From contig JANQSS010000042.1 of the NCBI GenBank assembly GCA_028279185.1, positions 62,001 through 126,000 on the forward strand: a DNA stretch of 64,000 nt. The letters are read 5' to 3'. The stretch comes from Saprospiraceae bacterium (lineage in GTDB: Bacteria; Bacteroidota; Bacteroidia; Chitinophagales; Saprospiraceae). A program made the position numbers and the translations under genes. Shown one piece after another: positions 46,913 through 55,257 of this stretch (the stretch's first letter is position 1; the number at the start of each line of letters is the position of its first letter). The notes beneath the pieces are model-generated. The model saw only the letters and a program-made list of their open reading frames with translations. It had not been told where the DNA came from and ran no database searches.

Positions 46913-47073
46913 ATACCAATTAAAGGTATAATTGACGCATATATTAAGAGAGGTTTGCTCAATTTCAGCGTTGCAAAGCCTCGCTGTAACTCCGGCTACG
47001 TCTACGTTTTGCGCCTTGACCTTGAACAAACCTCTAGATAATTTTATACGCCATCATACACTTTAATTGGTAT
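46913..47073. mobile_element. 161-bp palindromic MITE-like element, copy 2
   Basis: Same length and ends as copy 1 (ATACCAATT and AATTGGTAT), with substitutions, and with arm changes that partly keep the pairing (GGTTTGCTC and GAACAAACC in place of GATTTGACC and GGTCAAATC). It sits at the 3' end of the epimerase remnant. Confidence 0.75.
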
Positions 47074-47101
47074 GAGTGGTTTTAATTGGTTACATCAGTC
47101 T

Positions 47102-47144
47102 GGTTAAATGCAATAGCAGCGTATAACTGTTATTGCATTTAACC
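47102..47144 (-). terminator. Perfect 14-bp stem hairpin after the ABC membrane-domain gene
   Basis: GGTTAAATGCAATA (47102-47115) pairs with TATTGCATTTAACC (47131-47144), loop 15. It lies 28 bases after the stop of the 47172 gene. There is no T-run after it on the minus strand, so it may be a different kind of structure; read on that strand it is preceded by GTCAACAAA, which resembles the AACA core of the attC-like sites. Confidence 0.45.
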
Positions 47145-47171
47145 TTTGTTGACAGGAGCCTTGTTCTTATT

Positions 47172-48002
47172 TTAAATCCGCTCCAATCTTTCTTTTATTT
47201 CTTCCAACCTCAGCCAATTTTGGTAAAAAAGCGGCAAGTTGATTACATTCTCCATGTATTGAAAAACATACATAATCAACGAAAATAAAGCACCATATTT
47301 CACAATCCCATCACTCACCGCAATTATTATAGATGTTACCAAAAATGAGATTAGCACTATCCACGAAATAGAAAAATTCCCCGCCTCTAAATCTGATAAT
47401 TTGATGTTCCATTTCATCATTTCCTTTAAGTGCAGGTTTAATTCACGTTCATCGTTTTTCGATATTATATCTACTTGTTTTTCAAATTCATCGTTTGACA
47501 ATTTATTAAGTTTCTTCGTTTTAGCACTTGTTATCCAATAAATCAAAAAAATGATAATTGTGACAATGATACTACCATAAAATATATTTAGGTTTAGTGT
47601 AGCAATAATGATGATGACACCAATTAATCCAATTACATTACTTATTAATTCGGGGAGTGAATTCTCCAAAAACTCAACCAATTCTCTAATCATACCCAAC
47701 CGGGCGGCTTTTAAAGAAGAGCGACTATCTTCTATTTTGGAAATAGTAGTTGAACCTATGTGCAGGTAAACTTTTGCATAAAAACGTGAGTCAAATACTC
47801 GTCTTCCCACGCCAACGATAAGAGCGACTAAGCCAAGTATTCCTAATTGTATAGCGCCATTATAACTTTCGGTTAGCGCATCATCAATCGCATATCCAAT
47901 AAACAAGGGAAATAAAATGGCAATTCCAGCCTCCAGTAATACTAAGGATAAAGTGAAACCGAACGTAAGGCGGTATTTTTTAAAAAGAGCTTTTACCTCC
48001 AT
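47172..48002 (-). CDS. Stand-alone ABC six-transmembrane domain protein
   Basis: 276 residues with about six membrane segments in the ABC exporter arrangement (ALFKKYRLTFGFTLSLVLLE cut; SRFYAKVYLHIGSTTISK at the first intracellular loop). There is no nucleotide-binding domain: the protein ends EEIKERLERI just after the last helix. It matches the Pfam family of isolated ABC membrane domains (ABC_membrane_3). Where its ATPase comes from, or whether it has one, is unknown. It starts 10 bases after the sterol desaturase stop, so they share an operon. Confidence 0.78.
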   Translation of the reverse strand: MEVKALFKKYRLTFGFTLSLVLLEAGIAILFPLFIGYAIDDALTESYNGAIQLGILGLVALIVGVGRRVFDSRFYAKVYLHIGSTTISKIEDSRSSLKAARLGMIRELVEFLENSLPELISNVIGLIGVIIIIATLNLNIFYGSIIVTIIIFLIYWITSAKTKKLNKLSNDEFEKQVDIISKNDERELNLHLKEMMKWNIKLSDLEAGNFSISWIVLISFLVTSIIIAVSDGIVKYGALFSLIMYVFQYMENVINLPLFYQNWLRLEEIKERLERI

Positions 48003-48012
48003 CTTTCCCTGT

Positions 48013-48864
48013 TTATTGTTTCGGTTTCCAGCCTGGTGGCTTTACTATGTAGTTCCATGCTTCTTTTAAACTCCTGGCATGTCGGACATCCTTAAAAATA
48101 TCAACGTACTCCACCAGATGTACTTTAATGGGATTGATAGTATTAATGGGTTTAGTCAATCCATAAGTAGGCGTGTGTTGTTCCTCTTGAAAGGTGCCAA
48201 ATATTCTGTCCCAAATAGACAATAAGGCACCAAAATTTTTATCAAGGTACATTTTATCGGAGCCATGGTGTACCCGATGTTGGGACGGAGTCATAAATAT
48301 TTTTTCAAACCAACCTAATTTACCAATGATCTCGGTATGTAGCCAGAATTGGTACGACAACACTAAAAAGAAACATAACACAACAATATATGGATGAAAA
48401 CCAATAAAAACCAATGGCAAATAAAACACCCAAGTAATAAAACTATCAATAAATGAAACCCGCATCGCTGTCGTGTAATTGTAAATGGGTGAACTATGAT
48501 GAATGCTGTGGTAACTCCACAAAATCCTTACTCTATGTTCTATCACATGCTCCCAATAATAGACAAAATCAACTAATATGAGACATAGCAAGGTGGTCCA
48601 AATATTTATGGGTATTTGCCAGTCAATATACTCACCGACGAAAAAAAATGCACCAACAAATATTAATGTGGAGGTTTTTTCCATCACTTGGGCAATAAGA
48701 AAAACCCCGAAACTGGCCCACATTTCACCCAGACGCCATTTGTTGATTTTTTTCTTGTATACCTCATAAAAAAATTCGATAACTGCCAAAGTAACAGAGA
48801 AACCAAATATGATGATAATAATCAGGCCTATATTATCTTCCATTTGCTTTACGATTTCTTCCAT
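48013..48864 (-). CDS. Sterol desaturase/fatty acid hydroxylase family protein
   Basis: 283 residues with several membrane segments. The three His clusters that bind the di-iron centre are present: HVIEHR, HSIHHSS, and HRVHHG. The long hydrophobic N-terminus and WDRIFGTF near the end are family features. It acts on a lipid in the inner membrane using oxygen. It is the first gene of a pair with the ABC membrane-domain gene. Confidence 0.9.
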   Translation of the reverse strand: MEEIVKQMEDNIGLIIIIIFGFSVTLAVIEFFYEVYKKKINKWRLGEMWASFGVFLIAQVMEKTSTLIFVGAFFFVGEYIDWQIPINIWTTLLCLILVDFVYYWEHVIEHRVRILWSYHSIHHSSPIYNYTTAMRVSFIDSFITWVFYLPLVFIGFHPYIVVLCFFLVLSYQFWLHTEIIGKLGWFEKIFMTPSQHRVHHGSDKMYLDKNFGALLSIWDRIFGTFQEEQHTPTYGLTKPINTINPIKVHLVEYVDIFKDVRHARSLKEAWNYIVKPPGWKPKQ

Positions 48865-49184
48865 AGGTTGTATTTTAAAATTTTAGAACTTAATATATTC
48901 CATTTATCAAATCAATAATGATTTTTTTATCAGGCTTTTTCATATTACCAAGGATGATACGCACCAACATCACGAACTGTTGACACTAAAAATGTCTTAT
49001 AGTCGAAAGTACAATTCCATCATTTGTTTGAAGTTGAGTAGGAAAGAAGAGTAATCCAAAACCAACAAAAACGCTATAAGCCCTATTAAGGACAAAAATC
49101 CGGATATCATTTCAGTATTCAACTATTGCAGCAAAGTTAGGGGCTTATGCGGTGGTTGATGTGTCCTTTTTGGACAATTTTTCC
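48865..49184. other. Intergenic region, no gene seen
   Basis: 320 AT-rich bases upstream of the sterol desaturase gene. CAAAGTTA at 49132-49139 would read as TAACTTTG, a -7 element, on the minus strand, but it lies far from the start and lacks a clear -33 box. Confidence 0.4.
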
Positions 49185-50054
49185 TCACATAACAGGAATA
49201 TATATTTCTGTCAGCACTTCTTGCTGGAGGCTGTTTTCATCATAATTGGGGTAGTATTCTAAAGTAGGCAGGTCTTTCAATTCGAGTCCAACATCCAATA
49301 TCCACAGCGCATATATTTTTTGATAGAAATCAACACAACTTTGATAAGTGCCTTTGTGGATAAACTTGGCATACTTTTGTCGTTCATGTTTTTTAATTCT
49401 AAAAAGTCCCGCGGGTTCAAATTTTAAGGGTTGTTCCAAAACGAATCCTACATTATAACGTAAATGAATGCTGTCACTGATCTCGCTGTCATCCACGATT
49501 TCTGTCATGAAAATAGAACGATCGCTTAAAAGTCCTTTGTCTTTCACATAGTTGTAAAGCTGATTGCCAGTTTCTTCAATGGCTGTGAAGTTTTCATAAT
49601 TACCACGGTATTCCAAAAAGATATACTCGAAATCAGGTAAATACTCGATTTCAAATTGGAGTTTTTGCCTATTTGTACCTGCCTCTTCTAATAGAGATAG
49701 CCGGGTCATTTCCCGAAGCGAGTCACTTCCTATTCGGAAAGCGGAAGGAGAGCAGCCATATCTTTTTTTAAAAGCTTTGCTAAAAGCAGCCCTTTCTTCG
49801 AAACCAACTTCATAGCTTATATCCGAAATCCCCATTTCAGAATACTTTAAATACTGAGCTGCTTTTTCCAAGCGTAGACGCTTTATGTATTTTCCGATGG
49901 TTTCATGATGAAGTGCTTCAAATATTCGATTAATGTTGCGATAGGAATAGTGGCAAATTGCTTCTACTTTTTCAATATTAATGTCATCTTTAAAATTTTC
50001 ATCAATGAAAGTCAGTAACTTTTTGTACCGTTCTAATTGTATTTCACTGTTCAT
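49185..50054 (-). CDS. AraC-type regulator with GyrI-like domain
   Basis: 289 residues, the same design as the gene at 19644: AraC domain first (SYEVGFEERAAFSKAFKKRY and CSPSAFRIGSD), then a GyrI-like domain from about residue 130 (YIFLEYRGNYENF, then LPTLEYYPNYDENS and LTEIYIPVM). Likely a sensor of a small hydrophobic compound. An attC-like spacer lies just upstream. Confidence 0.88.
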   Translation of the reverse strand: MNSEIQLERYKKLLTFIDENFKDDINIEKVEAICHYSYRNINRIFEALHHETIGKYIKRLRLEKAAQYLKYSEMGISDISYEVGFEERAAFSKAFKKRYGCSPSAFRIGSDSLREMTRLSLLEEAGTNRQKLQFEIEYLPDFEYIFLEYRGNYENFTAIEETGNQLYNYVKDKGLLSDRSIFMTEIVDDSEISDSIHLRYNVGFVLEQPLKFEPAGLFRIKKHERQKYAKFIHKGTYQSCVDFYQKIYALWILDVGLELKDLPTLEYYPNYDENSLQQEVLTEIYIPVM

Positions 50055-50068
50055 AAATTTTAATCGCT

Positions 50069-50119
50069 GCTAACGGTTGGTGTTTGAGTAGGGGCCGGCG
50101 ATATAGGTTTGTTATGTAC
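50069..50119 (-). other. attC-like spacer with weak stem
   Basis: Read on the minus strand it starts GTACATAACAAACC and ends CAACCGTTAGC, matching the core pattern of the strong sites near 58 kb. Internal pairing is poor apart from GCCGGC at the centre. Confidence 0.4.
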
Positions 50120-50126
50120 TACCTAA

Positions 50127-50465
50127 TTAATCCGCTGTCGTTTTTAACCATGCTTCTATCAGCTTTTTATCAATATCGTCTATCTTTTTAAATTTTAGGT
50201 GTTTCATATTTTTACCTGTGCCTTCAAGAAGTCCTTTAGGGTCGCTTATTCTGTCCACATTATAGATTCCAAGTGCGACATGATTTTTAGTACTTCTCAA
50301 GTAGGTAAAAATCTTCGTTTTACTAAAGACTGGAATTCCCCATTTTAGTCCTTCCGCAGTATTGGGAATAGTTTTATGGATTACTTGGCGTAAGGTCTTC
50401 AATATTTCCTTCTGCTGAGCAGGCGCGTTGTTGATATACTCGGTTACTTCATTGTTTTCTTTCAT
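50127..50465 (-). CDS. DUF1801 domain protein
   Basis: 112 residues with the YdhG-like fold of DUF1801 (TEYINNAPAQQKEILKTLRQ, then AEGLKWGIPVFSKTK and HVALGIYNVDRI). Relatives include an iron chaperone-like protein, but function is usually unknown. It follows the membrane protein gene by one base, as the last gene of a four-gene operon. Confidence 0.85.
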   Translation of the reverse strand: MKENNEVTEYINNAPAQQKEILKTLRQVIHKTIPNTAEGLKWGIPVFSKTKIFTYLRSTKNHVALGIYNVDRISDPKGLLEGTGKNMKHLKFKKIDDIDKKLIEAWLKTTAD

Positions 50466-50466
50466 T

Positions 50467-51015
50467 TCATTTTTTTTCAGAGGTTAGAATAAATCGAGAC
50501 ACTAAAAAGCACGCGGCAAGCCATCCAAAGATCAAGTTCACGCCAATTCCTATGGAATATGTGGCTGGTAAGGCCCACCAATTTAATAACTGTCCATAGG
50601 TTGCTACCCAGGCAAGTAAACCAACTGCTCCTATAAATAGCATTCGTGTTTGTGTTTTGTAGGTTTTTGTGAAGACGAGTAATAGAGTAAGTAGAATGCC
50701 AACAAAAAACTGGGTAACCAATTCTTTCATAAAATAGCTGGAATAACCTGTTCTTAAGGGTTGGGTTACAATCCAAGAAAATGTTTTGTCAGTGGTATAG
50801 GTAGATATTTTGTTGATGAATGTTGCGTCGAAATCATTCGTGGTCAATGTGCCAGGCTGTAACGTGATGAGATTGGGAAGCGCACTATCAATGCTTCCGG
50901 ATTGCACGGTAATTTTTTGTGCGGTTGGGATTCCCCAGGGGAGCATTTGGGTAAATCCACTCCATAGAAAAAGCAGCACGGTGAATACAAGTGAAGCCAA
51001 CAAGTACTTTATCAT
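50467..51015 (-). CDS. Four-TM membrane protein of unknown function
   Basis: 182 residues from the ATG at 51015, which overlaps the stop of the ArsR-type gene in ATGA. The first segment is residues 5-20, then a soluble loop (SGSIDSALPNLITLQPGTLT) and three membrane segments. No family is recognised. Its place in an operon of an SRPBCC gene and an ArsR-type regulator suggests a response to a small molecule. Confidence 0.7.
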   Translation of the reverse strand: MIKYLLASLVFTVLLFLWSGFTQMLPWGIPTAQKITVQSGSIDSALPNLITLQPGTLTTNDFDATFINKISTYTTDKTFSWIVTQPLRTGYSSYFMKELVTQFFVGILLTLLLVFTKTYKTQTRMLFIGAVGLLAWVATYGQLLNWWALPATYSIGIGVNLIFGWLAACFLVSRFILTSEKK

Positions 51016-51332
51016 TTTTTGTTGTTTTTCGAGAGGTAGGTTTCTAAACCATCGAATTTTGCTTGCCAAAACCGTTCCACCTCAGCGAGGTAATCTTGCA
51101 CTTCTGTCAAAGCTTCTAATTGCGCAAAGCAGTTTCGCTGCCTACCGTCGGCTTGGTCGTATTTAATAGTAAGTAGGTTGGCATTTTGCAATATTTTGAC
51201 ATGCTTGGCGATTGCCGGTCTTGACACATTGAAGTTTTCGGCAATTTTACCTATACTGCTGGGCTCTTCGGCAAGCATTAGTAATATTTCCCGCCTGGTG
51301 GGGTCTGCTATAGCTTTAAATACATCACCCAT
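51012..51332 (-). CDS. ArsR-type helix-turn-helix regulator
   Basis: 106 residues from the ATG at 51332; the frame opens earlier but overlaps the SRPBCC gene. The winged helix is clear: MGDVFKAIADPTRREILLML, then GKIAENFNVSRPAIAKHVKI and LLTIKYDQADGRQRN. No metal-binding Cys pair is visible; the type that precedes SRPBCC genes usually lacks it. It lies between the SRPBCC and membrane protein genes, all overlapping or adjacent. Confidence 0.88.
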   Translation of the reverse strand: MGDVFKAIADPTRREILLMLAEEPSSIGKIAENFNVSRPAIAKHVKILQNANLLTIKYDQADGRQRNCFAQLEALTEVQDYLAEVERFWQAKFDGLETYLSKNNKK

Positions 51333-51747
51333 TTTTCTCAAGATAATTTTGTAAAAGGATTGGAAGTATCTTGGTTTTCCATCCATTAGATAATATTTTT
51401 TGCACGATAAGCCTATTCAGTAAACCTTCAAACCCACTGTGTTCGAAATATAGTATGGTATTACTTCCTGATTTTTTGAGCCTGAAACTAACTTTGGTTT
51501 GTTTTAATGGTCCACCACTCCAGCTGAAGGATAGAAATTCGTTTTCAATGACATCCAGTACTTCGCAGTCAATGATTCCGCTAAATCCCGGGAAAGACCT
51601 GGTCTTAAACTGAAATTTATGGCCGACTATGGGTTCTATGTCACAAGGCATTAACCACTCACTCATGGCGTTTTTATCGGTTATGGCTTTCCACACTTCG
51701 GTAACTGGGAAGTTGTATTCAATGTTAAGCGTAATCGTGTTTTTCAT
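51325..51747 (-). CDS. SRPBCC (AHSA1-like) protein
   Basis: 140 residues with a SRPBCC domain (LNIEYNFPVTEVWKAITDK, MSEWLMPCDIEP, EFLSFSWSG). It overlaps the ArsR-type gene by 8 bases and is the first gene of the four-gene operon 51747-50127. The pair ArsR plus SRPBCC is common in bacteria, though its biological role is not settled. Confidence 0.85.
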   Translation of the reverse strand: MKNTITLNIEYNFPVTEVWKAITDKNAMSEWLMPCDIEPIVGHKFQFKTRSFPGFSGIIDCEVLDVIENEFLSFSWSGGPLKQTKVSFRLKKSGSNTILYFEHSGFEGLLNRLIVQKILSNGWKTKILPILLQNYLEKNG

Positions 51748-51894
51748 TACGATATAAAACCTTTTGGTTTCACAAAAGTATGAAACCTTTTGGTTTTATA
51801 CTGTAAATCAGGATATTTTTTTACGGAATGGTGTTCTTGGCTTACGGATAATAGCCTGTGTATACATAATCACGGATTTCTACTATCGGACTTT

Positions 51895-52287
51895 TCAACT
51901 TCCAAGTATAATTAATACCCCGATTAATAAAAGAATTACCCACCCAGGATGTTTTCCTTTCGTTGCAATTAAAACTAATAAGGAAGAGGCAAGCATTGTT
52001 AAAACCGTGGAGTTAATCACAAAATTGATGAATTCAGCGTTTCGTGGACTTTGATTGAGTGCTATGTGTATTAAAAGTGCTCCAATACACCAACCAAAGA
52101 ATGATAATAAATGCCAAGTCGCCCAAATTATTCGTAGATGTCCCTTCTTCAAATCTCCACTCACTTTTATTGGAACAAGGTTTCCCTTGCTTCTCTTGTC
52201 TTTAAAAATCAATAATTCACCAAGAACCGAATGAACAAACCCTAATACAAAACATAAAATTCCGGCAATGTGAAAATATATGTTCAT
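51895..52287 (-). CDS. Small four-TM membrane protein
   Basis: 130 residues with four hydrophobic segments. It shares GFVHSVLGE, then WATWHLLSFFGW and the end GWVILLLIGVLIILG with the gene at 52784 (ALIHTIGGQ, VWHAVT, QWILLLLIGLLTMLG), so the two are distant paralogues. No function is known to me. Confidence 0.65.
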   Translation of the reverse strand: MNIYFHIAGILCFVLGFVHSVLGELLIFKDKRSKGNLVPIKVSGDLKKGHLRIIWATWHLLSFFGWCIGALLIHIALNQSPRNAEFINFVINSTVLTMLASSLLVLIATKGKHPGWVILLLIGVLIILGS

Positions 52288-52356
52288 TAATCAAAAAATT
52301 TCAGTAGTGACTAAATAGATGTTATTAACTCGTCGATATGTAGTAACGCCTTGAGT

Positions 52357-52767
52357 CTATACAGCGATTCTTCCTTTTGAAACCTTTAACTCAATCCATG
52401 CAAGTACACAAACAATCATAGTTTCCACCAAAATATAGCTCCAGCCTAAGATTGTAATTTTTTCCCAATGAAAAATGGCCAATCCAATTGATAAAAAGCA
52501 ATATATTATATTTATGATTGCGATTATTCTTAAGTATGTTCGGGTTTGTGTGCCAGCGTTAAGATAGGAGTAGAGATCGTACAGGGCAAAAAAACAAGGT
52601 AATGATGCGAGAAAGTATAGTGTCGATTTCGGGATGCCAAATACATTTTCAAACTGAACGAGTACAATTCCTAGTAGAAATGCCGATATAATGGCACCGA
52701 TTCCATCGATTTTAAAGAGCTCTTTCGGGTTAGAATTTCCCCACTTTATAACCTTCTTAAAAGTCAT
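52357..52767 (-). CDS. Small four-TM membrane protein
   Basis: 136 residues with four hydrophobic segments and a short polar N-terminus. The conserved-looking part is NPKELFKIDGIGAIISAF. No family is recognised. It starts 16 bases after the stop of the 52784 gene, so these membrane genes and the tetR gene are probably one operon. Confidence 0.6.
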   Translation of the reverse strand: MTFKKVIKWGNSNPKELFKIDGIGAIISAFLLGIVLVQFENVFGIPKSTLYFLASLPCFFALYDLYSYLNAGTQTRTYLRIIAIINIIYCFLSIGLAIFHWEKITILGWSYILVETMIVCVLAWIELKVSKGRIAV

Positions 52768-52783
52768 TGTCGCTTCTATGTTC

Positions 52784-53164
52784 TTATTTTTTTCTGAGTC
52801 CTAACATTGTCAGTAGGCCTATTAACAATAACAGTATCCACTGCGGAGCAAATTTTTGCATGATGATCCCGGAGCATATAAAAGGCAGTGAGAAAAGGAT
52901 GTACGTAATCCCGATAGACTGCATAACACCCAGGTTACCTGGTTTATTTTTAGAAAATCCGGTTCGCAGCAGATAATAGGACGTGGCAAATAAAAGAATG
53001 GTAACTGCATGCCAAACGCCTAACCATTCGGTTTTGGCCTGTTCGTTTAGATTACTTTTCAAAAGTGGGCTCACTAAGTCTAGCTGCCCCCCAATGGTAT
53101 GAATAAGTGCGGTACTGAGATTCAAAAATCCTGCAACTATCCAGATAATACTTTTTTTATTCAT
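52784..53164 (-). CDS. Small four-TM membrane protein
   Basis: 126 residues with four hydrophobic segments; paralogue of the 51895 gene by shared His and Trp positions (LIHTIGGQLDL, WLGVWHAVTILLF). It overlaps the end of tetR by 8 bases, so it is the first target of that regulator. Unknown function; the conserved His residues inside membrane segments are worth noting. Confidence 0.65.
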   Translation of the reverse strand: MNKKSIIWIVAGFLNLSTALIHTIGGQLDLVSPLLKSNLNEQAKTEWLGVWHAVTILLFATSYYLLRTGFSKNKPGNLGVMQSIGITYILFSLPFICSGIIMQKFAPQWILLLLIGLLTMLGLRKK

Positions 53165-53723
53165 TTTCTGTCTTTAATTCGATAAAATGATTCAGTTCAG
53201 TAAGTACGTGCTGTAGGTAATCCTTTTCCTGCTTTTTGTATCTAATCATTTCGTGATACCCAATCAGGTATTTGTAGAAGATAAGTGATTTTGTTTTTGC
53301 CATTTGGTCATCATATCCAATGTCTTTGAAAAGAGATGATACGTATTCTATTCTGTCAAAATCAATTTGATCAATTTTATTCTGTATTTTCTTCTTATTG
53401 CGGGCATATCTTTTTAGGAAGAATATAAAATCAAGATTTGCGTCCTTTTTAAATACGATTTCTATGAGTTTTATTATTTTTTTCTTAGCAGTCGATTGTT
53501 GATCGGTTTCATTGATAATTTGGATTGTATCAATGCCAATCCAGTATTCGATTAAGTAGTCGATAAATGCAGCCTTGGTTTTAAAGTGCCAGTAAAAACT
53601 CGATTTGTTACAATTGAGCAGCCTTGACATCTTATCGACATTCAATCCGCTTTCTCCCGATTCTGAGAATAGCTTATACCCCAGTTTTATCCAATCTTCT
53701 TTAGTAGCAACAATTTTTGGCAT
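53157..53723 (-). CDS. TetR family regulator
   Basis: 188 residues from the ATG at 53723; the longer frame begins with TTG inside the operator palindrome and is unlikely. The helix-turn-helix is GESGLNVDKMSRLLNCNKSS followed by FYWHFKTKAAFIDYL. It overlaps the following membrane protein gene by 8 bases. Two copies of TAAACG N4 CGTTTA upstream indicate autoregulation. Confidence 0.85.
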   Translation of the reverse strand: MPKIVATKEDWIKLGYKLFSESGESGLNVDKMSRLLNCNKSSFYWHFKTKAAFIDYLIEYWIGIDTIQIINETDQQSTAKKKIIKLIEIVFKKDANLDFIFFLKRYARNKKKIQNKIDQIDFDRIEYVSSLFKDIGYDDQMAKTKSLIFYKYLIGYHEMIRYKKQEKDYLQHVLTELNHFIELKTENE

Positions 53724-54040
53724 ATCTAAACGCAGTCGTTTAGACAAATGTAGTAAATAGTTCTTATTAAACGCTAGCGTTTAGAAAAAGATTTGTTCAA
53801 AACGTAAAACCACTGTCGTTACCGGTAGCCATACTTGTGGGCTCGGCCGAATGAAAGAATTCGCTCAGTGGAATGACCAAGATTTTATACAGCAGGCTAT
53901 CTCATTCGATTTATCACTGCAAGGATCATATCATTTGTTGTCTACAGGATGGGTTCTTTTATTCTATTTTGAACTTTCCGGTGATTACTCGTGCCAATAG
54001 TCTCGACTAAACGATGTAGCCGTTGTTAGCAATAAACATG
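53724..54040. other. Intergenic region upstream of tetR
   Basis: Holds the TetR operators and -7 element. The rest, about 250 bases, shows no gene; a weak AACA/GTT arrangement near 54030 (GCTAACAACGG on the minus strand) may be a degraded attC-like end. Confidence 0.5.
53725..53783 (-). promoter_or_regulatory. Paired TetR operators around a -7 promoter element
   Basis: Operator 1: TCTAAACG CAGT CGTTTAGA (53725-53744). Operator 2: TAAACG CTAG CGTTTA (53768-53783). Both share TAAACG N4 CGTTTA and their centres are 41 bases apart, about four helix turns. Between them TACATTTG (minus strand, 53745-53752) is a perfect -7 element, with operator 2 over the expected -33 region. Confidence 0.8.
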
Positions 54041-55156
54041 TTAGTCCTTGTTAGTCACGCGCACTTCTTCTAGATTGTATTCAATATCGATGATCTTTAG
54101 CTTCAACCACGTCCAATCTTGATTTGGGAGCTTCCATTTGGCTTCGCACTCAACAGGTATTTTTATTCCATCTCGTTCTGCAGTCTTTATTGCATTTACA
54201 GTCCATAATTTGCGTTCATCATCTTTTACATCCTTAAAACGCATAGCAGTAAACTTGATGAATTCGCCACTGCTATCAAAATGGAAGATTCCGGAGCATT
54301 CTGTTCCTCGATAATTCATTATGGCTTTGGTTGATATGTCATCAATAGGTTCCCATTTTATATAAGGGCTTAGTGCCGCAGTTGGAAACCAAACAATTTC
54401 GGCCAAATATCTTTGTAGGGTAGCTTCATTTGTTTTCGCACTATTTTTTACGTCAGCAATTGGGACAATTCCAAACATTTTTATTGACATTTCACCGCCG
54501 CCGCTTTCAAATTTATCCCGTCCTACCACGTTGATAATTGAATTCATATGTATACTCGTTTTCCAATTGAAGGCCGGCGGCTCTGTTGTGAAATATTGGT
54601 CAGCCTCAGCGGTATTCCATGCTTTTTGATCTTCCTTCATTTTGAGCTGTAAGCTCTGAATTAGATGAACATTCGAAATGGGTTCTTTTCCAACTGCACC
54701 ACTGTATATCAGCCATTTTTGAACGATCTGCGGCAAGTTCGAAATCGTCTCTTTCGTTATAATTTTTTGGTCTACAGTTTTTGAATTTTCGAACATCAGT
54801 TTTCTTTCTTCACGTACTTTCTTATTGAATTGAAAGGTGGAGTAGGCAACTAATAGTACTCCGAGAATTATGATGTTCGCTATTGTTCCAAATTTTGCAT
54901 CGAACCAATAGTTGAAAATTAGAAATTGAGATATGATCACAGCAACACTTCCAATTGCCCACCAGCGTTCGAAGCAATAAAACTTCAAGACTAGTGCTGC
55001 CGCAAAAAGTACAAAAGCTAATAGCCAAATTAACCCGAAAGCTCTTGAAACGGGATGCGTAATGGTGCTAAAATCTGCTACTTCAAATGCTTTGAGAAAT
55101 CCGAATAAATGAATGGTTCCGTGAATGGCCATCAATAGTGCTAAACCTGTTTTCAT
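54041..55156 (-). CDS. DUF6544-like membrane protein
   Basis: 371 residues. The first 110 contain about four membrane segments (LALLMAIHGTIHLFGFLKAF, WLLAFVLFAAALVLKF, NIIILGVLLVAYSTF). From residue 130 a soluble domain follows with LPQIVQKWLIYSGAVGKEPI, IVWFPTAALSPYIKW, and CSGIFHFDSSGEFIKF, which matches the DUF6544/DUF6920 family. Function unknown. It is alone, about 100 bases after the CPBP gene. Confidence 0.78.
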   Translation of the reverse strand: MKTGLALLMAIHGTIHLFGFLKAFEVADFSTITHPVSRAFGLIWLLAFVLFAAALVLKFYCFERWWAIGSVAVIISQFLIFNYWFDAKFGTIANIIILGVLLVAYSTFQFNKKVREERKLMFENSKTVDQKIITKETISNLPQIVQKWLIYSGAVGKEPISNVHLIQSLQLKMKEDQKAWNTAEADQYFTTEPPAFNWKTSIHMNSIINVVGRDKFESGGGEMSIKMFGIVPIADVKNSAKTNEATLQRYLAEIVWFPTAALSPYIKWEPIDDISTKAIMNYRGTECSGIFHFDSSGEFIKFTAMRFKDVKDDERKLWTVNAIKTAERDGIKIPVECEAKWKLPNQDWTWLKLKIIDIEYNLEEVRVTNKD

Positions 55157-55257
55157 TGTTTCTCTTGCTTTTTCTTATTTGTGGCTAGTGGATTTGATAA
55201 GCTCCACCCCTAACATACGATTGTCGGGCTTATCTTTTGTTGTTCTTAGTTCTTTAT

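Larger units (their letters stand above)
46648..47171. other. Gene-poor region with epimerase remnant and palindromic element
   Basis: Contains an epimerase tail (46766-46912), the second copy of the 161-bp element and the hairpin at 47102-47144. The first 110 bases show nothing recognisable. Confidence 0.6.

Noticed and set aside
47102-47144. Typical rho-independent terminator or full attC-like site
   Set aside because: The stem is perfect, but a T-run is lacking and only one of the two core ends resembles the attC pattern, so neither assignment is firm.
54029-54040. attC-like end upstream of the TetR operon
   Set aside because: GCTAACAACGG is present on the minus strand, but no partner arm with CCGTTR at the expected distance could be found.
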